64,000 bases of DNA, from the NCBI GenBank assembly GCA_000697055.1, contig JNDT01001633.1, forward strand, positions 1-64,000, written 5' to 3'. A model generated the notes under the pieces. It made no database searches. It was not told the origin of the DNA and was given only the letters and a program-made list of their open reading frames with translations. Shown piece by piece: positions 45,208-57,201 of this stretch. Positions within the stretch are counted from its first letter, which is position 1. Every line of letters starts with the position of its first letter. Position numbers and translations under genes: made by a program. The stretch is from Saksenaea vasiformis B4078 (Eukaryota > Mucoromycota > Mucoromycetes > Mucorales > Saksenaeaceae).

Positions 45208-46395
45208 TTAAAGGTTATGCCAAACATGAGAGTCTTCCCCTTTCAACCGATCTCTCTTCCGTCGTTCGGAAGTGATTAAACGTATTTCGTCATCATCGTC
45301 ATAGTCATTTGCTCCAGTTGCAGAGGATGATGCGCGCGATAATGTACGTGGTTTACGAAAGCCCGTGGCATGCGCTGAACGCTTGGACGTCCACGTAGCT
45401 ACAGATTGTGCCAGCGACACCACATCATCTTCTTTGCCTTTACTGCTATACCGACGCGATGTCTGTTCGGACGGCTGTGATGAAGATGAAGCTTCTCGAT
45501 TTTGTAAACGATAGCCCATATGATTTAAGATGGCAGCGAGATGTTTCATAATGTCGAGGTACTCTTCCTGACTCATAGCAGCCTTACTGAACCGGGCGCG
45601 TTCATATCCTTCGAGATAGACCTGGCCCAGATGAGCATCGATTTGATCTTGTTGAATTAAAAACTCAATGTACTGTCGCACAGAGACACACATCGGCCTA
45701 GTATGGTCGGCATTTTTTTCAACAGCAGCCCTCTCTACGTTTGACGTCAATACATAATGATGCATCTTGGTCCGTGATTACCTATTATAGTTGGAGTTCT
45801 TGCAATCGCCTGCTTGAAATCCACATCAAATAGCCTTGCATCTAATCAATTAAGGAATGAACATTGTCGACATCCTCTGTTATATAAATTACCAGGCTTT
45901 GCCCGGCCCACTTGTCCGATATCCTCTGGCAAGGGCTTAGCGCGTTTTCGCACCTCCTTTACTTCTTTGAATTCCTGCTGTATTTTATTGTACACTTTCT
46001 AAAGCAATTCTTAATAAACTCAAGCCATGTTTCAAGAAAGTAATACTCGTCACCTTTGGTAGATCCTCCTGTTTTATTGGGACATAAAGCTTTGGAATTT
46101 CTTGCAATGACCTCCGCACAGTCAATACCCGACTGCAAGAGAAAATGAGAGATGCGATGGCCTTTAAAGGAAAACTATGAATGGCGTGGTATGGACTATT
46201 TTCCTTTACCAGTATAACGTAACTACCACCAACAACAGCTAGGTTTCGGAAATCAAATATCCCTGCCTCTGTTTTGTCTGTCAAAGCCTGAATGATCACA
46301 TCGGCAGCCGAGATGGCGATGCATACTGCAGTCAGAAAGATAAGAAAGAAAAGAGAGGTGGTATATAGACAATGAGCTGTACGAGTACTCTTCAT
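45208..46395 (-). CDS. DLT1: DLT1 family membrane protein (defect at low temperature)
   Basis: Minus strand, start MKSTRTAHCLYTTSLFFLIF at 46395, stop at 45208. The protein has two membrane segments near the N-terminus, the second interrupted by a 48-nt stop-free intron (46162-46209); removing it gives GGSYVILAIASLIFSCSRVL. Then come the family signatures SLQEIPKLYVPIKQEDLPK, VYNKIQQEF, PLPEDIGQVGRAKPG, VRQYIEFLIQQDQIDAHLGQ and VYLEGYERARFS. The tail is Ser-rich and basic. A second intron (donor GTGACG, acceptor TTTAG) follows EDLPK and yields PKKVYNKI. A further intron separates RAKPG from the final exon. DLT1 is a fungal-specific membrane protein of unclear function linked to cold growth in yeast. 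Confidence 0.8.
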
Positions 46396-47035
46396 CGTTT
46401 TACGTCGTCGTTAGAACACGTTACGAATACAGGCAGTGCTGCTGATCTCGTTGATGTCCAAAACAGGCAATGGTACGGACTTTTTGATCAACAACAAAGA
46501 ACAACCACAAGCCCAATTGCAGCTGTCCATGTGATATTTCATGTCTTGTTTCAATAATCCAATCGACACAACTGGTTTTTGTCCTAGACTTGCCATAGAA
46601 ACACTGTTACCATTCTCAGTATTCTTCGTTTGTTGCCTGAAGATAGGGCCTACACCACCAGAGCTACTTCCATGTGAAATTGATCGTCTACCATATGTAT
46701 GGAACGGTTGTGCTAGAGTCAAAAGAAAGGCAGAAAATACAAGCAGCTGTTTATCGTTTAGACTTATGTGTGAGCATGACAACGGATAGTATTATGTAAT
46801 CGCTGAATCATTGTGATCTACGCTTATTACAGTAGACGAAGCAAAGGGATACGGTGAGGATAGGAGACACTGATCCGCAATAGGTGAACGTTTAACAAAA
46901 GCGTCCTATGGCTAAGGGTACATCCGAAACTGACAGACATTGACGTGGAAAAAAATTTTTTTTTTCATGGTTTCATATCGTAATGAGTATATATAGCTTG
47001 TTAAAGCTGTCAGCCATCTGCTCCTCCTCTGATTC
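46396..47035. other. Region between DLT1 and B12D-like gene
   Basis: This contains the divergent promoters. A minus-strand ORF of 123 codons (46411-46782) starts with a hydrophobic, signal-like MSCSHISLNDKQLLVFSAFL and ends only 15 bp before the DLT1 start, which makes it unlikely as an independent gene. A TATA-like GTATATATAGC sits near 46987, about 48 bp before the B12D-like ATG. Confidence 0.35.
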
Positions 47036-47400
47036 ATGTCTGCTGCTGCCGCCAACTCTGCTAAACAATCCTTCTGGAAGATCTGGTACAAGCCCGAGAT
47101 CATTCCTATCTTTGTCACCGTTGGCGGCGCTTGTGGTTTGGCAGGATGGCACTTGAGTCGTTTAGCCCGTGGCCCAGAGGTTGTTTGGGATCGCACTAAC
47201 AATCCCTACCCGTGCGTATACAGTCCTTTGTTTTTATTATGCTAACTTATGAAAAAGGTGGCAGCATATCGATCAAGGCACGCAGGTGAAGTTGATTAGC
47301 GTCAACCAAAAGTTCGATAAGATGTAGGTCTATCCTTATTTGTAGACACGATCCTAAACTACAATCATATCATACTAGGTATTCTCGTGATCGTCTTTAA
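47036..47400 (+). CDS. NDUFA4/B12D-like mitochondrial membrane protein
   Basis: Three exons: 47036-47211, 47258-47323 and 47379-47400, giving 87 residues. It has the family layout: a single membrane segment PEIIPIFVTVGGACGLAGW followed by ARGPEVVWDRTNNPYPW, and the ending KLISVNQKF...YSRDRL. The B12D/MLRQ (NDUFA4) family are small inner-membrane proteins associated with respiratory complexes (complex IV in animals, historically assigned to complex I). The last exon codes only seven residues; the stop is TAA at 47398-47400. The gene is convergent with PP4R1. Confidence 0.93.
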
Positions 47401-47855
47401 GTTACCCTGCGTTTTATCATCTTGCTTCTCCGTTTCTATAACACCAATAAACATATAAATCTGAACCTATGGGTCATCCATGCGTAGAATTTTATCTTTC
47501 TAATACATAGATGAAGCTGGCTCCTTAGTAACGTATCTCAGAATGGTAGATATCTTTTTTAAAAAAGGGAAAAACACACACACCACAATCACGATCTCTG
47601 ATTCCCACTTCAGATACTGAATACACAATAAGTACACAGGCGAAAAGAAATAAAAAGGAGGCAGTAGAAAAAGTTACAATACAAAAGGGCAGAACAATTA
47701 TAACAAAGCAGATTAAGCAAACTACAAAATACGGGGAGAAGAAAACAATCAAGATTGATATCAGTAAGGTCAGAAAAGGGAAAAACAAAGGAAAGAAAGG
47801 ATAGTGTTTTCTCCACTATAGATGCATTCGTCTGAAATCTCCTTTGTCTCGTCCT
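47401..47855. other. Convergent gap B12D-like / PP4R1
   Basis: This is the shared 3' flank, purine-rich on the plus strand in 47640-47800. An AATAAA-type word (47447-47455) could be the polyadenylation signal of the B12D-like gene. Confidence 0.4.
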
Positions 47856-50800
47856 CTATTGAACCTCCTTTGGTGGTAATGGTGTGGTGAAGTTCACGCT
47901 GGGTGACTCCTTATTAATCCCTACTGCTGCTACTGCTGCTACTGCTGCTGTGTCACCTGAACTATCAGGTCGCTCGCTCGCTTCTGTCATCATTTCGTCG
48001 CCATCATCATCGTGTTTCGCGTGAATACCATCATCATCGTCTGTGCTGTAATCCATAGGCGTACCAACTGCCTCTTCCTCTTCCTCTTCTTCTACCTCCT
48101 CTCTCAAGTCTTTGGTCTGTGGCTCTTCGTTGTTTACGGTATCTGCTACAGCTGGTGATGGAGGACCCTCGATATCTTGCATTGGTGTACCAGCTTGCTC
48201 TTCTGTAGGTTGTAGGGATCGTACCATTTCTTGCTCCTTATCATGCAAACGTTGAGTATCCACAAGGTCAACAATAAAAGCTCGCACATCGACGTCTCTA
48301 TCCAATGCCAATCGGTATAATGTTTGATCCAGCAAGCGACCAGGTTGGGCATCGTCGTCTGGTGCCATATCTGATAGCACAAGCTCGCTCAGTTCATGTT
48401 GGTAAGTATCTACCAGCGGTGTTACATCATCATGGACCATTGTAGGGACTCCCTTACCATTCGTGTAAATTGCTTTAATAGTACGGGATGCTGCAATACG
48501 AACATTAACAATTTGATCATATGCCAAAGGTGCTAATCTCGGTAGGAAAAATGCCGCAAAATCGCCTGCATAAATGCCAGCTTCCAACAGCGATTTGCAG
48601 ATTTGTGCGAAACTTGAAGAAACCATTAGTTCAAACGATGAAACACAATTGGAATACACCTACACAAGTCGATGACGGTACGAGTCGGATCTTGCAAGAT
48701 CGTCCAACTTATCCATCACATGTTCGAGTAACATGGACGCAAAGTTGCATTTACTTTCGATATTGCTCTCATCGTCATCAGCTCGTTCACCTTGAGATAA
48801 AATCTCTCTATCCTCATCAACAGCACGCTTAACAATGTCAAGAATGACAGGGAACTACATACTTGTGAATAATAATCGGCATACGAATACCAAACTTACG
48901 GATTCCACACCCGTCTCGCGTACAGCAGCGTATTCATCATGACACGCGCGGATGGCAAGAGGTAAAATGTGCTCCACAACGCGGGCTGCATCAAACAACA
49001 TCGCAATACCACGCAGCTGTGCCGCTAGAATGTCTCGTAGTCTCCAGTTCGTCATGACACCGTCCCATACCTCGGCCAATATCGGAATATACTCGTTACG
49101 TGAGCTCACTGCCAATGTTCCTAAGAATTCTGCCAGGTGCTCGATCACTCCCTGCTTCACGTCATCGAGATCCATCAAATATAATGCGAAGATTTGCACC
49201 AGATCACGCTCCGTCCGCTCCGGTCCAATAATACGCGCGATTTCATGAAGAGAATATGCAAAGGTACGTCGGACCTTGATCTGGTAATCTTTGGTAAGGC
49301 TCAAGTACGTGTCTTTCAGATGTGAATCCCAATAGTCCGCTCCAGCCGTAAGAACAACAGCCGGGAAGTTGAACGCACAGATAATTGCACGATCCGTTTC
49401 CATTTTATACACCTGGTTTGGATTTGGAGTTGTACCCAAAGACAAGAAAAACTCCAATAATGGCTCCGGAACCTGCTCAGCCCATCAATGCCTTTCCTGC
49501 CCATCGATTTTCAGATTTCTGTTTTTTTCTTTTACCTTGCCTGATTTACCCGTCGTTTCCCAATCTTCAGGTAAAAACTTGGCTATTAGCTCGCCCACAA
49601 TCTCTGCCAGCGTGTTCCGTACATTTCTTGATACGTCATTTTTGAACAGGTCAACACCCTCTACTGCAATGCGAACTTTCACATCTTCAGGCAGTACAGC
49701 ACACAATAAAGGCAAAGCCAGCACGCACGACCGCCTTACATGCCAAATTGTGTCTCGCGAAAAGTCGAGATAAAGAGGAAGCTGATCAACTGTTAGTACC
49801 AAAGCTGATACTCTTCCTTGCACTTTGCACACGTACCAAACTATCAAGCGCTACTTGGGGCTCAACTGCCGTTGCAAGGCTACCAATCGCTGCTGCTGCC
49901 TCTTTACGCACATAAAACATCTGATCATCCGCCATTCGCTGAACTATCGGTAAGCATCTATCTTTACACCGTTTCGGACCCAGAACGGCTGCCAAGGCAG
50001 AGATGAGCTAAGATGATATAAATATACTATTTTTTCCCCTTTTCCCCTTCTCTTTTTTTTCTTTTTATTTTGGAAATCATCTCCCTCACTCACCGAAAGG
50101 CACATCATCTTTGCCAAATTGATCTCACTTTGATCAATGTCATCCACTGAATTCTGGTGATACATATAACCGGGTTCCTCAAATCCTGGCGTTGAGGATC
50201 GACGGTTACCGCCTGATAACGAGCCTTCAGCAAATGATACATTTGTCCCCCCAGCAGCATTTTGTTGATCGTTCCCTGTCCGGCTCTGTTTACCATCCAC
50301 AATAGACATCAGACCCATAACAATGCCTTCAAAAATCTCGGTCTCTAGTAGCCGCATGTATAGGTCAATGTTCGAATAAGCTGACAATTCACTAGCGACT
50401 GAAACAATGCATTGTTGGGCGAGCGATGCCAGGTTTGAGTTTTGATCAAGTAGAAGCTCAATCAAAAGAGGTGCAAACACTTGTGCTGGAATATGTAGCG
50501 TTGATCCATTGGGCGCTGATGTCTGTACGTTTTCAGGACCTTCTGTATGGCTATTCAAGTCACCCGAATAAGTATTTGTTGATGGTTGTTGAGTGGAGTT
50601 GCTTGCTTGTGGGGTCACAGCATCCTCCTTCTCCTCTTTCTTCTCGTGATGGGCCTCATATTCCCTACTGTCTCCTCCTTGGTCACGTTCTTTTTCCTCT
50701 TTTTCGTCAGTTGTGGCTGTCTCTGCAGTCGAAGATTTTGATTTAAGAGCTGTGTCGGATCTTTCTTCTTCAGTAGGAAATGTCAGAGATGCTGACGGAG

Positions 50801-51793
50801 ATAAACTATTGTTTGCGTCTCCCCCTTGTGATGTGTTAGGCAAGGCGCACGTACGTGAATTTGTGTCAACCAATGGTGGTGCGTTCTATACCCAAGAAGG
50901 CAAAATAGTAAGAGTTTCAGGCTCAGTCCAGTTCCATTTCTTGTCGATGGAGTGAAATAAACGAGTACCTCGTAATAGTAGAGTATAATCTTATCCAATT
51001 CACTGACAAGTGTCTCTCTGACCGCATCGTCAGGATCGCTGCCTATCTTGAGCACCATAGGTAGTACATAGTTCACTGCTTCGGAGACGCTAATTTCATG
51101 TATCGTATTCGGAAGCTCCTTTGCCACTAACAACCTACAAACATTCAGATGTTGGACAATGGAAAACACCTTTTTCTCCACCTGTGAATCGTGATATCGC
51201 TCTTGTTAAACATATAAAGTCTTTCCATAGGGGTCAATGATTCATCCATAATCAACTCCTCTTCCGCGTCATCACCAGGGACCTCTATCATTTAAACAAC
51301 ATCGAGTGAGATGGATAACTATGATGTAGAACGCTCGATATGTACCTTCTGACATAGCTTGCAGTAATGAGTTCGCACTGTACTCATCAGGTGTTGTAGA
51401 TTCTGGAAATTCGTTGGTATTACGCTGCAACTCTTGATCTTCTGAACAGGCTCCCATATCGCCTTGTATTTCCTCCGTATTATTTGATTTCGTTTCCTGT
51501 TTGATTGCTTCCCCTTCTCCCTCAAAGTCTGCTGTTTTTGACGGATCTATAAAAGTGTCCTGGTACTCCGGATTATCTATGATATTGGCCCCTGTGCTGA
51601 TCGTTCCTGTCAAGCCATGATTATTTGCAGACGCTATGCCATTCACTTGCGGCTTTTGCGGAACGTTTGCTATAGACGAAGTCGGAACAATAGGGGAGGA
51701 CTTGTCTAGTTCTTGAGAGCCTGCAAACGGAGCATCGTGTGCGTTCTCGTTGTAATCTTGTTCGTCGGCGAAATCCAAGCCGAGATCTTTCAT
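47856..51793 (-). CDS. HEAT-repeat PP4 regulatory subunit 1 (PPP4R1-like)
   Basis: Minus strand, start MKDLGLDFADEQDYNENAHD at 51793, several introns, stop at 47856. The first 170 residues are acidic/Ser-rich, then LTPMERLYMFNKSDITIHR, NYVLPMVLKIGSDPDDAVRE, and long arrays of HEAT helices: CLPIVQRMADDQMFYVRKEA, DTIWHVRRSCVLALPLLCAV, FALYLMDLDDVKQGVIEHLA, HILPLAIRACHDEYAAVRET, LPRLAPLAYDQIVNVRIAAS. A large disordered insert (about 50.2-50.8 kb) separates the HEAT blocks, as in PP4R1. The C-terminal part is acidic with an alanine/valine repeat encoded by GCT/ACT triplets. It likely targets the PP4 catalytic subunit to substrates. The start is chosen because the frame is closed upstream. Confidence 0.75.
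47918..47953. repeat. Triplet repeat inside PP4R1 exon
   Basis: The sequence CTACTGCTGCTACTGCTGCT and its continuation is a (CTACTGCTG)n microsatellite; on the coding strand it gives an Ala/Val repeat near the C-terminus. Confidence 0.7.
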
Positions 51794-53846
51794 GGATTAG
51801 AAGAGAAATAAAAAGAAAAGGGTCAAGAGCTGGACATAGCGAATACTCAGAGAAAAGAGTCTGTTTTCCTCTTCCTTCATAGACGCAACATTGGCTATCC
51901 AGGAATGAAAAGAGAGAAAAGGCAGACCAGCACTAGAAGTTGAGATGATTACCAGCCATTGCACCAATGAGTTGAACTTCTGTGTGTATGTGTGCGTGTA
52001 TATGTGTTGTGGGTAATATCGGTTATGGGTAATAGGAGGACAATTTCTCACAGATCAACATCCACTAGAGAGTAATACTTGGGCAGATAGTTCACCGAAG
52101 TTATGAGAAGCGCTAACAGTTAAAAGGGATAGAAAATTTGGGGACGAAAAAAAAGTCTGAGTTGATATTACTCTTTTAGACCTCTGTGGTAACGGTTGAG
52201 ACCTACTGATAAAGTGGAATTCTCTTTCATCTTTACTTCTTCATTGCCCATAACTCGAAGGATTAGCTAACAGTTCTAGTTGCAAAACCTATTTTAAAGC
52301 GGTATAGAAAATTAGCAGAAAAGCTTGACACAGCATTACTGCATTCCTTATCTCATTCAAATACTTTTGCTACAATGGCAATCTGCAAATATAACCGCTT
52401 GACAATCTTCGTTGATATGTCTCGTGGATCGATAGCTAGTATTTAGCTCATCTCTTCTTTCATTTTAGACCGTAATTCTTCAGTAGGGTTTAAGAAAGGT
52501 TGAAGAAAGGCGCTCTTCGCAGCTTGACTGTGATAGACTTCAGCATCATCTGTGGCAACGGAATACCTTTGGACAAACATATAAGGTCAATAGGCTCTAC
52601 TTGGACAAGTTCAGAAGATTTATGTTTGATCTTGATTGCAGTTGCTGTCATTCTCCGCTATGCGTTCAATCTTAACTCGACGTAAATGTAAGCATAATTT
52701 GGACTGGATAGGAGGATGACTGGTTCAGGATTTCATAGCTGCAACCAACACTGTGTTTTCACAATCTCTTGAGCATATCTCTTGTCGATCGTATTCGAGA
52801 AAATGCAAAGTCTCCATCCATCCATACTGTTCCAGTGACGTCGCCGTTTCGGGTGCTTGGATGGAAATCATGGTTTAAGAGGATAATTGTCAGTTGCAGC
52901 GTAGCTGTTTACCAACTTCAAGCCTCACTGTCTCCAAAGGAAGGGATAAAATGTAGTACATATCTTCAAGTCCTCGCTGAAATCTAAGTTTCAGTTTGTA
53001 AAAAGAGCTTGAAGATTTGCTAATTTTCTTGATTTCCTATAAAGCTGGATACAATAGTCGTCTGTTCATTACGTATCGGCTCTGGATATATTCTCCCATC
53101 TCTTGGAGGTTATCCACAACTGTTCTATGCTTCTTTTGATTAGAGAACTCGCAAATATCGATGGTAGACAACTGATCCTGTAATGGAAGACATGCCGATT
53201 CTTCACTTTCAGTTTCGTGTCTCCTGTCACAGTAGCGGAAATATCTCGAGTGCTTGGATGCGCGGTGCCATCTTCTTACTGTTTACTGGACAACTTTTTT
53301 ACACTATTCTAAATAAAGTCTGCGTCTATGAAGGAATCGAATTTGCGCCGAGGAAAAAGAAAATGTACGTGGTTAGTATATCATTTATGAGAAGAAGTAA
53401 AAATTTACTCACGTGTAACTCGATTTCCAATAGGCACAAAATTTAACAGAATAGCATAAAAACCCATTCACGATCAGGACATCTCCGATGATACTTTGTG
53501 ATCTCGCTTACCAAGGTATAATCTCAGTGCATGGGACGGCTACACAAACGGAAGCACACCTCAAACAACTCGAACTGTCAATCATACAGCGTCGGCACTT
53601 ACCAAAAGAAGCAATATAGTATCACAGAGATCATATCTCCTCACCATCCTACTTTCTTTTCTTTCTCTCCCGCATTGCATTTGAGCTCGCAATTAAAAGC
53701 TTTATCACCGTCTCCATATAGCAGTTTATAGTCCAAACTTCATAACATTCTTTGCTCTCATCATTACTACTTTAAAGGTTTGGAATGCCAACAACTTTCT
53801 GTTCGCAGCTGGCGTCGACCCATTGTATACCACAGATGAAGGCATA
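51794..53846. other. 2-kb intergenic region
   Basis: It contains the promoter of PP4R1, a TG-rich microsatellite (about 51983-52012) and family A copy 3 (53278-53480). No gene is supported; weak plus-strand frames near 52500-52990 show no features. Confidence 0.4.
53278..53480. mobile_element. TIR family A element, copy 3
   Basis: Left end CTGTTTACTGGACAACTTTT then TACACTATTCTAAATAAAGT; the right end carries AATTTAACAGAATAGCATAA and AAACCCATTCACGATCAG. The inner word CGAATTTGCGCCGAGGAAAA corresponds to AAGTTTGCGCTGAGAGAAAA of copy 2. About 203 bp, no ORF. It is the most diverged copy. Confidence 0.62.
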
Positions 53847-56800
53847 TCACAGTAAGATAGCATCCCGTTTGATCTGAGACACTTGACGCAGTGCTTGACC
53901 AGTGGTATCTCCTATGGAGTTGAGCTGCAGGTTCAAAACGATTAGAGTGGTGTTGGTTTTGAATGCCTCAGCCATGGCCTGAGCTCCGTTGTCTCCGATC
54001 GAGTTATATCCTAAGTACAAAGCTGTCAGAGTCGAGTTGACCTTGAGTGCCTCAGCCAGGTCCTGAGCTCCGATTTTTGCGATCGACTTGATCGGGGAGC
54101 ACAAAGTAGTTAGAGTTGAGTTGGTCTTGAGCGCCTCAACCAGCATCCGAGCTCCCTCGGGTCCGATCTTGTTGTCCCGCAAGTCCAAAGCGGCCAGAGT
54201 TGAGTTTGTTTTGAGCGTCTCTGACAATAGTCTAACGTCCTTTGCTCCCATCACTTCAGGTCTTATTTCAATTGATAACTTGTGCAGGTGTAGGAAGCTG
54301 AAAAGTTTAATGAGATGCCTTGGAAGGATAACGTGAATCAATCTCATATTGGAATGCTCCAAGATACGGACAAGAGCGTCGTATCGGACGGATGTTAGTA
54401 ATACTTTGCTACTCCAGCTTAGTCGAAATTCACGAAGATCGAGACGAAGAATCGCTATTCTTGATTTCTTGAGTGCATTTTCTAATGCTTCAAGGTCACT
54501 CCCGCTGCCCTCCAAATCCAGGCACATATCGAGCTCATAGACAGATCTGGCACTCCCCAGCGTGGAGTAGAACTGCTCTGCGAACACTCTTGACTCAAAT
54601 TTCACTTTTACTAGACCATTGTTCTCATCAAATGACCCTCCAACTGCGTCCACTGCACGTCGAAATGCTTCGACCGCCGACCTGTTATAATTCTCATGAT
54701 AATGGTCACCACACACCCATTTGACATGTCCCTTGTTCGTGACAATCTTTTCAGATTTCCCAGCGCTTTGTTTCCGTCAACACCTTTCAAAAACATGTCT
54801 AACTTGCGTAGATCGACGCCTTCCAACGCTTGGCTGTCCTTCATCTGCTCGACAATATAGTCAACAGGCATGTTGTTGCTAGTAGATTCCTCCCCTATAG
54901 ATCCGACATCGTGTGCCAACATGTTATCGATGTACCCAATGACTCGATCCACCCCAGGCTCGATGTCTTTTCTGCAGTCGCTTTAAAGCCGTAGCGGTCT
55001 GAGCGATGAACTCAGTACTGACCAATTGAGACAAAGCCGGCATAACAGCTCCTGCGACAGTTATCCCGAACTTGAGCATTTTCAGGATTGTGAAGACATA
55101 GGAACCGTACTGCTGAAAGAACTAGGAGGGTCGAGTGATCTCGTACCCTTCGTGCTTAGAAATGTGTATGTGACGAGGAATATCGGCGTTGCTATTAATC
55201 AACCTTGTGTGTTCTCCGCACTCGCACAAAAAGTAGAGCCGGAGCTTGTTTGACAAGGGATTGACATAATCCCATCCTGAAGGATTCTGTGGAAGGACAA
55301 CAAACAGACGAGGGATCGGGTATTCATGGAGTTCATAGGTCTGAGTAAGCACGTTGTTACGCTGTATTTTGACTTGTCGGTATAAGTAGAGATGTTTCCA
55401 GGTAGTGTCTAAGCGTAAACTTGATGACAGAAATAGCTGGAAAAATATAGAAAAACGTACCTTCGGTAGATAAAAAGAGTTCGGTTTGTGTGATCACCAG
55501 GTGTGGATATGGGTCAAACACCAGGACTTAGGTAAGCGGTAAAGCTTGAGGAAAAGAAAAGAAAAGATAAGGTAGAGTAACTGTTGTCTGGATCGACAAT
55601 ATATAAAGAGATCTGTTTGAAAAAGAGTATCATCGTTAGTAAAATCGTTGGTATGGTTACCTTTGATCTCGTGTTGATTCTATCAATTAGAGATGTATGG
55701 AGATGAAATAGAGATATCTCTCGGGTGATCAGCGAGTTGGATCGGAAGAAATATAGAATTTCGGTAAAAAGAGGAAAAAATGTAAAAGAAAACGTAAAAG
55801 AGAATAAAAAGAGATAGCGGAATCAGCGTCGCTTGTAAGTCAATCGGGTAAAATAAAAAAAAAATAGAGAAAAAGAAAAGGATCAGCAGATTCTGGTTAA
55901 CGGTGGTTTCTTGAGAATAACCAACGGAGGCAGAGCAATAAAAGGCGGCTTGTAGATAAAAAGAAAAACCTTTGGAAAAGATCTTTTGAGATGGCTAGAA
56001 TAGACCAAGAGAAAATTGTAGTTTGATAACCTAATGTTTTATTTTATAAAAAGATGGGGTATTTATACAAAATAGATCGATACAGAAAAGGAAATAAAGA
56101 TTGGGGGAGATAGGAAAACGCTTAGTTTTCAGTAAACCAGAGTTGCTTCATTTTCGATAAACCTGATGTGCTTCGTTTTCGATTTACCCGTGTTGCTTCG
56201 TTTTTGATTTACCCGGGTTGCTTCGTTTTTGATTTACCCGGGTTGCTACGGAGGCTTTTCTTTCATGGTGGTTGAGCGCATGTGATCAGCGATCTTTAAT
56301 TTGTATGGCGGCAGCTCTTTTTTATGTGTTCTCCTTTTTATGATTTCTTTTATGCGCGTCATGCTTTTTCTGTCATCCCCATTTTTATTCTCCTTTTTGC
56401 TAACACATATATCGATATTGATAGATTAAAATAAAAAAATATGAAAAGATAAAAAAAAATGGATGTTTAGAACGGCTTTGACACGACTTTGAAGCACAGC
56501 CAATTGCGCAAGAGCTTGGAACTGAAGCTGCTCCATCTTCGCTTGCTTTGCAAGTATCTCTGCTTGCTGAGCACTCGAGGTCTTTTGCCACTCAAATACA
56601 TGGGCTCCCAGTTCAGTGACCTTGGATGCAACTTCCTCAATTTTCTTCAACGATAGGTAAGCGTTGGAAGTAGCCTCATTACCAACAGCAATACCCGTTG
56701 GTAGATGGACAGGCATAATCGACTGTGTGCTATTCCTAACAGGTGTTTTTGCCGGTAGTGGGGCGACTTGGAGATCTTCGACGCTGTCATCGGTTGCAGT

Positions 56801-57201
56801 ATCTATGGATCCCAGGCACGACTTTGCCATCGAAGTCTCAACAGAAACGCGCTCGCAAGCAGTGGACAAGACAACATCCAAAATAACGTCAGGGACGTGC
56901 TTGATACGGCATGGGATCGCTCTAGAAAGCATGTTACGGTAAACCAAAATACCTGATCAGATTGACATTTCTTTGCTGTCTCATCGTAAACGTCAGTCTT
57001 GCACTTCTTCTGGTTTTACCTCATACCACTGTAATCCCTCACCATAGTAGCCACAATTCCACCATTCTCGATATGTTTGACCCCAGGGAAGACTTGCTCG
57101 ATATCTTCCCAATAAATAACATTATCTCCGCCAATGTTTTGGATAGGGATTTTCTTGACCTTCGTTGTCCCAAGTAATTGGAACGATTGAGTCTGTTCCA
57201 T
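53847..57201 (-). pseudogene. Broken LRR (RNI-like) family gene split by ~1.07 kb of A+T-rich sequence
   Basis: Read on the minus strand: MEQTQSFQLLGTTKVKKIPI from ATG 57201 and YWEDIEQVFPGVKHIENGG; after about 70 nt, in a shifted frame, CRIKHVPDVILDVVLSTACE to LAQLAVLQSRVKAVL (about 56465). Then about 1.07 kb lacks the family pattern, and coding resumes near 55385 with VLTQTYELHEYPIPRLFVVL. An in-frame TAG lies at 55122-55124, a frameshift at an A-run near 54965-54972, another near 54725-54740, then CGDHYHENYNRSAVEAFRRA and a C-terminal LRR array (TNSTLAALDLRDNKIGPEGA and three related 28-residue units). The layout matches a multi-copy family that I recall from Mortierella-type fungi. At least four lesions make it a pseudogene. 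Confidence 0.7.
56135..56250 (+). repeat. 25-bp tandem repeat, ~4.5 units
   Basis: Units of the form GTTGCTTCGTTTTTGATTTA followed by CCCGG are repeated, the last two being identical and earlier units more diverged. The array lies inside the A+T-rich stretch that splits the LRR gene. Confidence 0.85.

Noticed and set aside
47640..47800. Hydrophobic minus-strand ORFs downstream of the B12D-like gene
   Set aside because: They are the complement of a purine-rich 3' flank; the Phe/Leu richness comes from composition.
56135..56250. Possible CRISPR-like array
   Set aside because: The units are contiguous 25-bp tandem repeats without spacers, in a eukaryotic context.
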